Part shown: positions 1-10,013 of the stretch, piece by piece
How positions within the stretch are numbered: the stretch's first letter is position 1
How the letters are laid out: each line of letters opens with the position of its first letter
NCBI GenBank assembly: GCA_023055505.1
Contig: JALIRH010000002.1
Location: 19,922,937 to 19,986,936, forward strand
Origin: Callipepla californica brunnescens
Taxonomy: Eukaryota; Chordata; Aves; Galliformes; Odontophoridae
Direction: 5' to 3'
DNA: 64,000 nt
The notes under the pieces: generated by a model
What the model was told of the DNA's origin: nothing
The model's database searches: none
What the model saw: only the letters and a program-made list of their open reading frames with translations
Position numbers and translations under genes: made by a program

Positions 1-1285
1 TTTGTGACTCTTTGGCAAGTTTACAGGTCTCTTCCAATAACTTCCCTGGAAGTCACTGGTTTTAAGCTCTCTGAATCTGCTGATTGTGGAACGGAGACAA
101 AACCACCACTTGGGAGATTCTCTGCAGGCCCCAAGCCCACAGACCTAAGGGGAGCTCCACTGGCCTTGGCACCAGCGGGAGATTCTGCTTCCCCTGCAGT
201 GTTTAGCTCAACTGGAGCGTGTGAATGTGCTACACAAGCCCACCTCTCTTTTTCTTCTTTCGCTCATGGTATTTCAATCCCATGGGTAACTTGGGAATGA
301 AAAATGTTTCAAGTTTGGATGCCTAATTCAGCATTTTAGGGGCTGTGTATACGGCTGTTTGGTGCTTGTAGATAGAGAGCAACATCTGAGTTCACAGCCT
401 GTGCATGCTGTGCTGAAATCTCTCAGAGTTTTGTTTTGGTAAGGCTGGGAAGGACCTGTTTCCCTCACAGTTCACATCCTAAATCAACTGCTTATTGATC
501 AAAGGGAACAGTGTTCAATGGACAGTTTGTGTGAGGGTAAGTTATTTCCCATTGAATACTCTTTGGTAGATCACCGAAGTCTCATTCTGGGTGCTCAGCC
601 TTCCGGTTTTAGGTAGAGCTGATACAACACCACCATCAAGAGGTCCAGATGACAACCCTTGATAGTCTGAAAGAGGACATATCCTTCCCATATTCTACCA
701 GTCTGGCTGCTTTAATTTAGGTACCACTCCTTGTTGCAGCACTTAAACACGGGCTTCCAAACAGGGCAATTTTAGTATTTCAGTTTCAGTGCCAACCTGC
801 TTGGATGTATTTTCTGAACCTCTTCACAAGTTAAAAAGAAAAACAATCAATTGTTACACAATATGTAGTAAATGGGGTGGAAAAGCTGACGGATTCGAAA
901 AGAAATGCCGCTGTGCCCTCTGAGTGCCAGCGGGTTGTTACAGCACAGAGCACCAGAGGTGTTGGGAGAGGAAGCGGTCGGATCTGCCTGTTGGCTACAA
1001 GTGTTTGATCTCGGAACAGTTACATAAGGGAAAAGGCTGATCACTCACTAAGTTTATGCAGATTCATGATTACTCTTGAGAACCCTCTCTCTCTTCTCTT
1101 AAATAAAAGTACAGGCCAGCCCTTGAGAGGGTTTGCATCGGCTGCGTCACAGAACCGGTGGGAGGATCTGCCCACAGTGCATGCAGCATTAAGCTCTTTT
1201 TCTGTATCTGTTCTTTTCTTAGGCCCTTGCACTCCTTCTCAGCTGTAACTTGTGAGTTCCTTTCTGAGGGAAAATGTGACTTGCA
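1..1285. other. Non-coding flank downstream of KCNS2
   Basis: I see no recognisable coding exon, RNA gene or repeat here. The open frames are short (longest about 98 codons) and have no familiar motif. In human, STK3 lies on this side of KCNS2 and would be on the plus strand here, but none of its kinase or SARAH-domain motifs is visible. Part of the interval could be distal KCNS2 3' UTR. Confidence 0.5.
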
Positions 1286-1291
1286 GGGCTT

Positions 1292-1304
1292 TTTATTTTT
1301 TATT
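1292..1304 (-). promoter_or_regulatory. Tandem poly(A) signals, candidate distal KCNS2 3' end
   Basis: Two AATAAA hexamers on the minus strand (plus-strand TTTATT at 1292-1297 and 1299-1304) lie about 1.13 kb past the KCNS2 stop. Their clustering makes this a reasonable distal cleavage signal, but an A/T-rich run can also produce such hexamers by chance. Confidence 0.4.
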
Positions 1305-2110
1305 TTTTTTCCTTAGAGTTTCCTTGGCAGAAAACGTAATGGAATTGGCTGCCATCAACACCTGCTTTCAAGCTTTCCTGATAAAATTAGACTCTGTATC
1401 TCAGCGTCACATATGGCATCTTTATAATTAGTCTTTTTGCAGCATACGAATGTCAGTTCCTAAAATGCTGCCTTGTACCGTTCATGTGGGAATATTTCTC
1501 TTCATTAAACAAATCCAGATTTTCCACTGGAGCTTCTAATCGTTGAGAACCCACGTCTTTGTGTGCCTAATCTCAGAACCATTTGGATGGACTGAACTAC
1601 AGAGTATCTCCAGTTTCACTGGAACCACGCTGTGTGCACATCCCTTTCTGAGAGCAGGAACCTGAGGAGCCTTCACAGCCTTGAGCTGCTTGTGGCAATG
1701 CAGCCTGGGAACACACAGCCACCAGAAATGAGGGCTGGGCTTCTCTGGAGTGCTCGGAACTGGCCTCGTCTTGGAAACAGAGGTAGGCCTGTGCTTAGGA
1801 ACTGCTAAAGAAATACTACTGGACATATTTCCAAACAAGAACGCCCGTTTTTTAACACGTGCCTAAGAGCAAGCCAACTTCCTTTGAAATATGAAGCTTG
1901 GAGGTGTTTTCAGACATGTAACAATTGGAATTACCAGTCAGAAAGATGGAGAAGAATGGTCTCTTGTCAGTGATTCGCAGGTGATTTTTTAAGAACAGTT
2001 GTAAAACGCATTGGAAGTCCTACATCTGTTTTGAGATTGTCCTGAACTGCTACAGATACCGGTACAGGTGATGGGTGCTTTGTTCATCATTAGTTTCGCA
2101 TCTGAGAATC

Positions 2111-2116
2111 TTTATT
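2111..2116 (-). promoter_or_regulatory. Poly(A) signal, candidate proximal KCNS2 3' end
   Basis: A canonical AATAAA on the minus strand, 319 bases beyond the KCNS2 stop codon. It is the first such hexamer downstream of the gene. Use of the site is inferred. Confidence 0.35.
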
Positions 2117-2434
2117 CGATTTGGGTGTGTTCATTTCTCTGCTCAAATGAGGAAATGCACAAAGTAACAAATCATCACTATACTGCTAGCACTAATGTCA
2201 GGGGAGTGGGAACATTCAGATGGAAAAGTCAGCATTCGGTGCCTATGCAACAGGAAGAGAATGTGCAAACTGTCAACTCGGAATATAAATTTCTTTAGTT
2301 TCTCAAGTGCAAAGTTAGTGCAGTGTCAGCAACATTATCCTCTAGGAAAAAAAAAAAAAAGGATGACAAATAGGAAAACATTTATAAACACAGCTCTTGA
2401 TAGCTCTCATGCAAACTGCTGTCAGACTTGTACA

Positions 2435-3868
2435 CTAATGCAGTGAATCATTCAGGCTCAGCTCACTGGGGGTACTCCTGCTCATATTGGTAAGGCTAGC
2501 CATAAGGGATTTCACTTTATAGGCGTAATAGTCCCTTAAGTTGACTGACGGAACTTCTTTCATGCCATCTCCAAAATCACAGCTCCTCATGGCACTCTCT
2601 AACTGCTTCTGACGCCTATAGAAGTGGGAGAATTTGTTGAAGATGAGTGTAATGGGAAGCACTACCACCAGGATGCCGGCTAGGATGCATGCAGATGCCG
2701 TCAGCTTGCCAGCAGTGCTCCCCGGCACAACGTCCCCATAGCCCACCGTGGTCATGCTAACAGTGGCCCACCACCAGCAAGCGGGGATGGTGGCTAGCCC
2801 CTCGTTCTCTTCTTTTTCAGTGGTGTAGGCCACTACTGAGAAAATGGAGATGCCAACAGAGAGGTAGAGTAAAAGGAGCCCTACCTCTCTGTAGCTGTAC
2901 TTCAGGGTGGCTCCGAGGGACCTAAGACCCGTCGAGTGCCTAGCAAGCTTTAAGATGCGAAAGATCCTCATGAGCCTCAGGACCTGTGCAACCCTGCCTA
3001 AATTTGCCAAGGTCGGACTACTTTCCACCACCAAGTTGACAATTAAGGTAATATAAAACGGTAGGATAGACATTAGGTCAATCAAATTCAGGGCATGCTG
3101 GAAAAATTTTAAAAAGTCAGGAGCTACTGCGAATCTCGCCACCAGTTCAAAAGTGAACCATGCAATACCAAAGTGCTCCACGATTTCAAAGCGAGGGTCT
3201 TCCTCGGGGGTCCCGCTGCTGTCAATGATCTGGAAATCTGAGAGGCTGTTCAGGCACATGGTCACGATGGAGCCCAGCACCACCACGATGGAGAGCACAC
3301 TGAAGATTCGGCTCAAGACTGAGTAGCCAGGATTATCCAGAGCAAGCCAGAGCTGCCTCCTGATGTTTCCAAAGGGTTGTTTGTCAAACTTAGAGGCATC
3401 ATTGTAGAATGCCAGGATCTCATCAAAAGAAGATGTGGTGCTTTCCTGGTCACTTTGTTCCTCCCATTTCTCTTGGTCTGGCTCCATTTTCCTCCCATGG
3501 TAGCTGTAGCTGCAGCATGAGTCTATAAAGAACTCATTGATTCCCCAGTACTCAATCTCCTGGCTGAAAGAAAACACGCAGAGCTCGCCCATCACATGGA
3601 GCTTGCCAGTGTTGTAAAAGTGGAGCACGTAGGGGAAGAGCTCAGGGTTCCTGTCAAAATAAAACTCATTCTTGGTGTCATCGTAGTCATCGCAGAGCTC
3701 CAGGATTGACTCCTTTGAGTGGCAGCTCAGCAGTTTGCCCAGTCTGGTCTCTGGAAATCTTAATAACGTGTTGGATCTCATCTTTTTCTTAAAGCCTCCA
3801 ACGTTGATGCTGATCTCATTGTCTTCAAAATTCGCCTCGGTTAAAGCCTTCAGGCTCTGCCCTGTCAT
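2435..3868 (-). CDS. KCNS2: Potassium voltage-gated channel modifier subfamily S member 2 (Kv9.2)
   Basis: An electrically silent Kv alpha subunit. Known family role: Kv9 subunits do not conduct alone but co-assemble with Kv2.1/Kv2.2 in the plasma membrane and change their gating and current size. The frame is intact at 477 residues, the usual length of vertebrate Kv9.2, in one coding exon ending in TAG at 2435-2437. Visible domains: T1/BTB tetramerisation domain about residues 18-125 (FYFDRNPELFPYVLHFY); S1 about 184-208; S2 about 229-250; S3 about 259-281; S4 about 288-311 with Arg/Lys at 292, 298, 301, 304, 307 and 310; S5 about 328-348; selectivity filter TVGYGD at 374-379; S6 about 388-411. 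S6 reads LPITLIF, without the second proline of the PxP hinge found in conducting Kv1-Kv4 channels, as expected for a silent subunit. I chose the start at MTGQ because it matches the conserved family N-terminus. An in-frame ATG 18 codons upstream precedes a probable splice acceptor and is unlikely to be used. The match to KCNS2 rather than KCNS1 or KCNS3 is from remembered sequence and is close throughout. Confidence 0.97.
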   Translation of the reverse strand: MTGQSLKALTEANFEDNEISINVGGFKKKMRSNTLLRFPETRLGKLLSCHSKESILELCDDYDDTKNEFYFDRNPELFPYVLHFYNTGKLHVMGELCVFSFSQEIEYWGINEFFIDSCCSYSYHGRKMEPDQEKWEEQSDQESTTSSFDEILAFYNDASKFDKQPFGNIRRQLWLALDNPGYSVLSRIFSVLSIVVVLGSIVTMCLNSLSDFQIIDSSGTPEEDPRFEIVEHFGIAWFTFELVARFAVAPDFLKFFQHALNLIDLMSILPFYITLIVNLVVESSPTLANLGRVAQVLRLMRIFRILKLARHSTGLRSLGATLKYSYREVGLLLLYLSVGISIFSVVAYTTEKEENEGLATIPACWWWATVSMTTVGYGDVVPGSTAGKLTASACILAGILVVVLPITLIFNKFSHFYRRQKQLESAMRSCDFGDGMKEVPSVNLRDYYAYKVKSLMASLTNMSRSTPSELSLNDSLH

Positions 3869-3905
3869 AGTGAGCTCCTTCCAAAGGTGTGTAGGAAATA
3901 AAAGC
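3869..3905 (-). other. KCNS2: Candidate 5' UTR part of KCNS2 coding exon
   Basis: On the minus strand a TGCATTCTAG acceptor ends at 3906, leaving 37 untranslated bases before the MTGQ start codon. The pyrimidine content before the AG is only moderate, so the site is plausible but not strong. It explains why the frame stays open upstream of the conserved start. Confidence 0.45.
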
Positions 3906-3970
3906 CTAGAATGCAATTGCACAAAGCATCAGCAGAATGGGCGAATCTGAAGCATGTTCATCTACTGACA

Positions 3971-4243
3971 TTCTCCTTTTCTTTTTCTTTCTTCCTTTTT
4001 TTCTCCTTCATTCTTTCTTACTTTCTTTCTCCCTTCCTTCCTTTTCTTTGTCTCTTTTCCCTTCTCTCTCTCTTCCTTTCTATTATTTTCCTTTCATCTC
4101 TTCCTTTCTCTTTCTCTCTTTCTTTTCCTCTCTGCTCTCTCATTTCTCTCTCCATCTCTTTCCTTTCTTTCCTTTCCCCCCCCCTTATCTCTCCCTTTTT
4201 CCCCCCTTTCCTCCCTTTCCCCTTTTTCTCTCTCCCCCTCCCT
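3971..4243 (+). repeat. Long polypyrimidine tract (CT-rich simple repeat)
   Basis: 273 bases made almost entirely of C and T on the plus strand, with only about ten scattered purines. It is an irregular mix of CTTT, CTTTC and CCTT units that becomes C-rich toward the right, including a run of nine C near 4176-4184. It lies between the KCNS2 start codon and the CpG island, so in the minus-strand pre-mRNA it would be a GA-rich stretch inside a 5' UTR intron or the 5' leader. Long homopurine-homopyrimidine tracts can form triplex (H-DNA) structures. Confidence 0.9.
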
Positions 4244-4403
4244 ACCGCACACACCGCCGCTGCTCCTTTGTTCCAGCCGTACCTCCTCTCCCACCCCTCT
4301 CCTCGGGCTCCCCGCTCCCGTTCCCCCCCCATCCCGTTCCCCCCCATCCTCCCGGTCCTCTCTCCCCCCTCTCCGGGACCCCTCCCCTGGCGGCGGTCCC
4401 CTA

Positions 4404-4405
4404 CC
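4404..4405 (-). other. Candidate splice donor 1 for KCNS2 5' UTR intron
   Basis: On the minus strand GAGCAG|GTAGGG matches the donor consensus. Joined to the acceptor at 3905/3906 it gives an intron of about 500 bases that contains the whole purine-rich tract. Inference from consensus only. Confidence 0.35.
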
Positions 4406-5112
4406 TGCTCTCAGCGCCCGGCCGGCCGCCGGCTCCGCGCCGCCATCCCCGCTGCCTTGGGGCCGCGCCGCCGCCTCGCTCCGCTGCCTGCGGGCCGCGG
4501 TGCTGAAGGGACAGCGGCGGCTCAGCGGCGGCGGCCGGCGGCACACGCGCTCGTCATGGCGACGACCCCCGCGGGGCCGCGCTCCCCTCGGAGCTCCGCC
4601 GCCTGCGCGGGGCCGGCTGCCGGGGGTGCGGTGGGGGGCGGCTCGCGGAGCAGCTGCCCCCGCGCACCGGGAGACGGCGGCTCCCCGCCCGCCTCGGGAC
4701 GCCTCCCCGGCCGGGAATGGGGGGGGGGATCCGCGGAGCCGCTCCGCGCGGGGTCCCCACCCGCGGCCGGCGGGCAGCGTGCTCCCGGGCTGCCCTACGC
4801 CGTCCCGGTCGCAGGGTCCGACCTCGAGCGCGGGACAACGGCTAACCGCGGGGCCGCCGACGGCGGCTCCTCCGCCCGCGCTGCGGGGAGATGTCCTTCC
4901 TCCCGCCGAGCCCGACACGAGGCCGAGGTTCCCGCGGGAGGTGCCGTGCCGCCGGCGCTCGGGGGCGGTGGCAGCGCACGGCGCGGCACACCCAGGCCGG
5001 GAGCTCGCCCGCCGCCTCCCAGCCCCGACACCGCCCGCCCCGGCCGCTCCGGGCTGCGGGGGCTCCGCACCTGGCGGGGCTGCGGGGGTGATGCGGGCTG
5101 TGACGCTACTCA

Positions 5113-5114
5113 CC
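5113..5114 (-). other. Candidate splice donor 2 for KCNS2 5' UTR intron
   Basis: On the minus strand AACAG|GTGAGT is a near-perfect donor at the right edge of the CpG island. With the acceptor at 3905/3906 the intron would be about 1.2 kb and cover the CpG island. It is the better donor of the two by sequence, but it would put the first exon and transcription start in less CpG-dense DNA at 5115-5300. Confidence 0.4.
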
Positions 5115-5444
5115 TGTTTCCTCCTGCACCCCCCCCGCCTTGCTCCTCAGACAACCCTACTCACGGCAGGGGGTTGGAATTACGTGACCTTTCGGGTCCC
5201 TTTCCAATCTAAGCCATTCCTTAATACGACCCTGCGGTAAGTCAGCCCGGCTGCGGCAGGGTCTTCAGGTCCTGCTCAGGCTTCCCACTGAGGCACTGTG
5301 GACACCCCGCCAGGTCCCACCGACACTGGTGTTGAGCGGCTGGAGCCCCTGCACCCCCTGGGACATGCCCACAGTGTTGCTCACGGGCCACAGCTCTGCA
5401 GCCCCCCGAGCACGTTTCTTCCTCCAGGTGCTCTTCTCTTTGAA

Positions 5445-5825
5445 CCGTACAATCTTACAATCGCCAAGGTTGGAAAAAACCTACAAGACTAGTTCAGCTG
5501 ACCACCTACCACCAATATTTCCCACAAAACCACATCCCTCAGTACAACATCTAAACATTTCTTGAACACCTCCATGGACAGCTACTCCACCACCTTGCTG
5601 GGCAGCCCGTTACAGTGCCTGGCAACTCCTTCAGAGAAGAATTATTTCCTAATGTCCAACCTGAATGTCCCCTGGCGCCATTTGAGGCAGTTCCCTCTAG
5701 TCCTACCACTAGTTCCATGGGAGAAGAGGCTGACCCTCACCTCACCACAACCTCTCACCAGATAGCTGTAGAGAACGATAAGGTCACCCCTGAGCCTCCT
5801 CTTCTCCACCCTGAACAATTCACTT
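5445..5825 (-). mobile_element. CR1 LINE fragment (CR1-Y-like)
   Basis: Read on the minus strand this is a 5'-truncated CR1: a degraded 3' tail at the left, then the familiar CR1 region with peptide remnants such as RRLRGDLI and GTFRLDIRK from the end of the reverse-transcriptase frame. It is about 380 bases, clearly diverged, with no intact frame. CR1 is the main LINE of birds. Confidence 0.85.
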
Positions 5826-6042
5826 GAGCCTTGCTCCTGCTCAGCTCTCCTGCTGCAAGGGTGTTGGAGGAAGGCTGTCCTATAATCTCCCTTTTCCCTA
5901 TGGACACCCTGTGTGTCCCACCCACCTCCAGAGCAGCAGCTCCCATGGCAGCCTGTGACAGCCTGTTTGTCTCGGGGCTGATGGACCCACCCCTGTGACA
6001 GCCTTACTCTTAGTGCCCAGGGCAGAGATGGCGGGACACAGC

Positions 6043-6092
6043 TGGGGACACCCATGCTGGGCTTTCTGGGGACACCCATGCTGGGCTTTCTG
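6043..6092 (+). repeat. 24-bp tandem duplication
   Basis: Two identical adjacent copies of a 24-base unit (6043-6066 and 6067-6090) containing GACACCCATGCTGGGC. No coding role is apparent. The flanks (5826-6042) are GC-rich non-coding sequence. Confidence 0.9.
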
Positions 6093-9000
6093 TCTGGAGG
6101 CCCCTCAGAATTCCCAGGGCAGAACAAAATTAACTCGCGTTCCTCAGTGACACTGTGAGGAATGATGAGCTGCTGCCGTCAGTGCATCGTGCAGTGAGCT
6201 TTCACCAGCTCTGCACCATCCTGTCTATCTAGCAGGGGCTTGGAACATTGCAGATTTGTTGAAGCCGTATTTTTTGTTACTTTTCTTCCTTATTCTTAAA
6301 TTAGATTTTTATTTTTTTCCCCTAATGCTGCTTTGGAAGAAATGGAGATATGCTCAGAGGATTTTCAAGCTTTTGTACATTTTCCTTTCCCATTAAGCTG
6401 CTTGTCTAAGAAAAAAAATATAGGCAGCCTCATATTCATCTTGGGAATTGCATTTATCCATTTCTGTTTTCTTTACTGCGTAAGGATCACTGGTCTCTCT
6501 CTAACCTGGGATCTTTATTTTCTCATTAAAGGACACAGTGAAGTTTCTGCAGAGATATCAGAGATAACTCAAAGAGCAAAACAATATAACTGTATTAGGA
6601 TACAACTCCTCCAAGTCCAATATAACTGCTCCTGTAATTAGGGCTAATTGCTTCAGCCAGAGCATTGTGCTAATAAGGTTAAACTGCCTCTAGCACCCAA
6701 GGTAGTAATCCAAAACTCATCTGAACGTTTCTGCAAGGCATCACTCTGCTCCACAGACGCACGATCGCTGACACGGTGCTTTTGCATTTTCCAGTGGTGA
6801 GCACAGGGCACATTGCAGCAGACACTCCAGCACTGGTGGAATCCAGGGCAAACGACCCGCTTTGGTCTGCCAGAGGGAATCAGACACGTCATTTTTCTGC
6901 AGTTGGGGAATTGCCTGTTGGAGTGGGAGGCAGATGGGTGACTAATATCACCTTAGGGCAGCGTTACAAATAACCAACTTAATGGGGCGTGCTGGCTGTG
7001 TTTGGTGACTCTGAGACCGCGTGAAAGATATCGAGTTTGTTCCGCTGGTTCACATGGCACCATGTTAATTAAGGAGCATGAGAAAGTGCCAGTGCCATAT
7101 AAAGACCTGGACTATGTGCCCATGCCTGTCCAAGAGTGCATATCAGCTATAGTGTGCTTCCCATGGCCATACCTGGATGCGTTGGCCACGTCCCTGCACA
7201 ACACCTGTGGCCCCTTTGGCAGTCCCACACTGTCCTGAGCTCAGCGCGCATGGGGATGTGGCACTAATGTCTGCAGTGCCTTGCCAGCTATGGGAGAAGT
7301 GAATCTACTTCTCCAGCGAGTACCGCATCTGCAGCATTAATGAAATATTGAATAGGATTTAAATGAGGATATTGGACCCAGCTCAGTTGTTTAATCAGCA
7401 CTTCCACTGGTGGGTAGGCTTGCTTTGGAGTTGAGGCCACAAACCTCATTAGGCTGGAGGTGGAAAGTCTGCACGTAATGCTTACTGGAAGGTCCCCCTT
7501 TGCCTGGAGCCAGACTCAAACTCACATTCGTGCTGACCGCTTCCTTTTGCACCAGATGGGTTGGAAAATCCTGGAGTCTTAATGTGTTAGTTTAAGATCG
7601 ATAGATACGATCTGTTTTTCTTTGCGAAACCTCGCAGGCAGCTGGGAGCGAAGCTTTCCTGACAACATTCCTACTACCACGACCGCTGACTGCGGCCAGC
7701 TGGTGCATGTGTTCAAAAGAACAAAAATATTTTTGCAGATAATGCTCATTTAAATACTGGAAAAGGTCTATTGCAGAATATTGCCAAGTCAGAAAGAATG
7801 AATAAGTTGACAATGGATTTAAACAAATTCAGAAAGCCTGCTTCCCTCTCTGGATGTTTATACAAGGGATCTGAGCACAGCCAGAATTGGACAGAACCTG
7901 ACAGACGGAAGGTGCTGCAGAGGGCTGTTCCCAATGTGCCTTGCCTTTACCTTCCCACCAGTGAGGTCTCAGCTCACAGCTGCCCATGGCCAGCTTTTGC
8001 CAACTGAGAAAGCCAAGGCCAGCCCAGCTGCAGGGCCTTCCAGCTCTGCTGGGAAGAAGGATGTTGTGCCTCCCTCAGCGTCAGGCAAACAGCAGAGCCA
8101 TTTGCTCGTGAACCTGCTCCTTACGTAAGTGTCCTGCCTGACATGTCTGATTTCTTGGGAGGCGAAGGATCTCTATAAGTTGCTGAGGCATTTGCAACAT
8201 GAAACTGGGGAGGGAGTTCCACCTGACAGAGTGGCACATCCCAATACAGTTTTGCTGTGAGGACTGCAGCCTGTGCTGAGCTGACCTGCTCAGCCACTGT
8301 TCCACTGCACCTGGTGCTCCACTGCAAGGGGCACATGAAGGTAATGACCTCGGCAAGCCTTGGAGGCAGCACTGTCTTCCTTGAATAAATCACCATATAG
8401 CAGAGTCGTGGAGTGCAAGAAAGGATCGTTCTGTGCTTGGTTCCCATTTAGTACAGCTTATAGAATTTCAGCCTTTAGCACCCTACTGGAAACCAATGTC
8501 TGAGCTGGGTTGGATGAGCCAGCCGTACAGACCCCTCTGAGAGGAGTCTGCAATGTGTCTGCTTACATGATTTGGGATGACCAGCTCCAATACTGTGGCT
8601 TGGTTTACACTGAGGCTGAGGCCCGTATTCTTTCTAGGTAAAAATGGTGCAAAAGCTGAGACATGAGAGTATTTCTAATGCACACCAGCACAAATGGGCA
8701 TTCAGTCCACAGCCTTCAGCTAGTCCATGTAACCTTTGAGTCACCTACAGCATGCACATTATGCCCTAGCACTAGGCGTTCCACCTTAACGAGCTGCTCT
8801 GAATGAGCCACACTGGTTGCTAGTGGACTCCTACACCTAGCTCAGGTGTAGGAGTCTGCACTGCAGGTGCTCTATGTTATAGGAGGTGCATGACTGTACT
8901 TTGGGGTTTCTAAAGCACTTCCAGTAGCAATGTGCAACAGGGAAGAAGGGTTTTCAAGGAGCGCAATTTGGATTTAAGATGGCGAGCTAATGCCGTCCAG

Positions 9001-9470
9001 CTGCTGCCTTCCCTGTGACACCAGTACTGTCAGCAGTAGGCACAACCTCTGATATTGGGCTGAATGGAAGCAGGGAGAAAGAAAATCTTGCTTGGATGCT
9101 GGTTAAGGCTGTTGTCTTTAAACTGTGACTATAAAGCCTAGTTCTGTGCTGTCAGACAGATAACATGGAGCGTACGAAGGCCATTCCACCTGCATTTGGA
9201 ACCTACCCTCACATTTCTTTCCTTACATTTCTCAGACTTATGTATTCCTAGAAGACAAAGACAGAGGAAATACAGCAACAGCACAGACCCCCTAGGCAAG
9301 TGGTATACTCCCAGATGATCTGCTCTTGCTGAGAGCTTGCCTACAAGCAGCGTTCTGCCTCCATTCTTTTTTTCTGTGAATATTTGATGAAGATTGTGAA
9401 AATGTGACTTGTTCTAAGCAAGTGAGAAAAAGCACTTTACTACAGCAAGAATATTTGAGGTCATTTGTAT
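6093..9470. other. Unique non-coding sequence
   Basis: No recognisable gene, RNA or transposon. Open frames are at most about 108 codons and lack motifs or good splice contexts. The one structural feature I noted is the hairpin at 8826-8856, listed separately. Confidence 0.5.
8826..8856. repeat. Perfect 13-bp inverted repeat (hairpin)
   Basis: The left arm GACTCCTACACCT at 8826-8838 and its exact reverse complement at 8844-8856 flank a 5-base loop, AGCTC. There is no U run after it and no gene next to it, so function is unknown. Confidence 0.85.
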
Positions 9471-9490
9471 CTACCTACCTACCTACCTAC

Positions 9491-9541
<51 letters not shown>

Positions 9542-9543
9542 CC
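9471..9543 (+). repeat. Compound tetranucleotide microsatellite (CTAC)n(CTAT)n
   Basis: About five CTAC units followed by about twelve CTAT units, uninterrupted. A typical length-variable microsatellite. Confidence 0.97.
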
Positions 9544-10013
9544 TGTGGCATAGGAACCTCCATCTTGAAGAAAGAAAACAAGCTGAATACAAACAGAGAG
9601 AGCAGTCCTTGCTTGGAAACAAATTACTCCAGAAGCACAACCATGATAAAACCTCTCCTAAATGAAATCTGTTTCAGCGTAGGTGGAAAACTGATGTTGA
9701 TTACGAAAGCAGCATGCAGGAGAGTAGGAGAAACCTCTGTAGTGAAATGACCCAATCACACCAGCTCTCCCAGCACCCTGGAGCAGCCCAGGGCCATGCA
9801 GCTCTGCACAAAGCTCCATATACAGGTCAGTGAGCTTCAGGTCAGGCTTGTTTAGTGTTGGGATGGTGGGACATCTCCAGTGTTGTCACCCTTGCCTGCC
9901 ACGGGTATCAGGACTGTATCTTTCTTATCAATTTCTGACTCTTCTTCTGTGTGTTTGGAATTATGGATGCTTAAAATCACTCTGTGTTTCAAATAACTAT
10001 TAACAACACTGAA

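Larger units (their letters stand above)
1286..2434 (-). other. KCNS2: Probable KCNS2 3' UTR
   Basis: This lies directly downstream of the KCNS2 stop codon on the minus strand and has no coding signal. Candidate poly(A) signals read on the minus strand are an AATAAA at 2111-2116 and an overlapping pair at 1292-1297 and 1299-1304. They would give 3' UTRs of roughly 0.3 kb or 1.15 kb. A 14-base A run lies at about 2347-2360. The extent is inferred from these signals only; transcript ends are not visible in DNA. Confidence 0.5.
4250..5115. promoter_or_regulatory. CpG island, likely KCNS2 promoter and first exon
   Basis: An abrupt shift to very high G+C with dense CpG (many CCGCG and GGCCG clusters), unlike anything else in the window. 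It sits immediately upstream of KCNS2 in the gene's orientation, where a vertebrate promoter CpG island is expected. I see no TATA box. A run of ten G lies near 4719-4728. Long open frames on both strands here come from the lack of A/T-rich stop codons and are low in complexity (Arg, Gly, Pro, Ala), so I do not call them genes. Confidence 0.8.

Noticed and set aside
3869..3922. Upstream in-frame ATG extending KCNS2 by 18 residues
   Set aside because: The extension is not part of the conserved family N-terminus, and a probable splice acceptor at 3905/3906 falls inside it.
4094..5113. 339-codon minus-strand frame rich in Arg, Gly, Glu and Lys
   Set aside because: It arises from the CpG island (few A/T stop codons) and the purine-rich tract. 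The peptide is low complexity with no domain and overlaps other long frames on both strands.
3911..5212. 433-codon plus-strand frame
   Set aside because: It starts in the polypyrimidine tract (Phe/Leu/Ser runs) and continues through the GC island. Composition follows base content, not a protein family.
9471..9543. Regular repeats considered as a CRISPR array
   Set aside because: The unit is four bases with no spacers. It is a microsatellite in a vertebrate genome.
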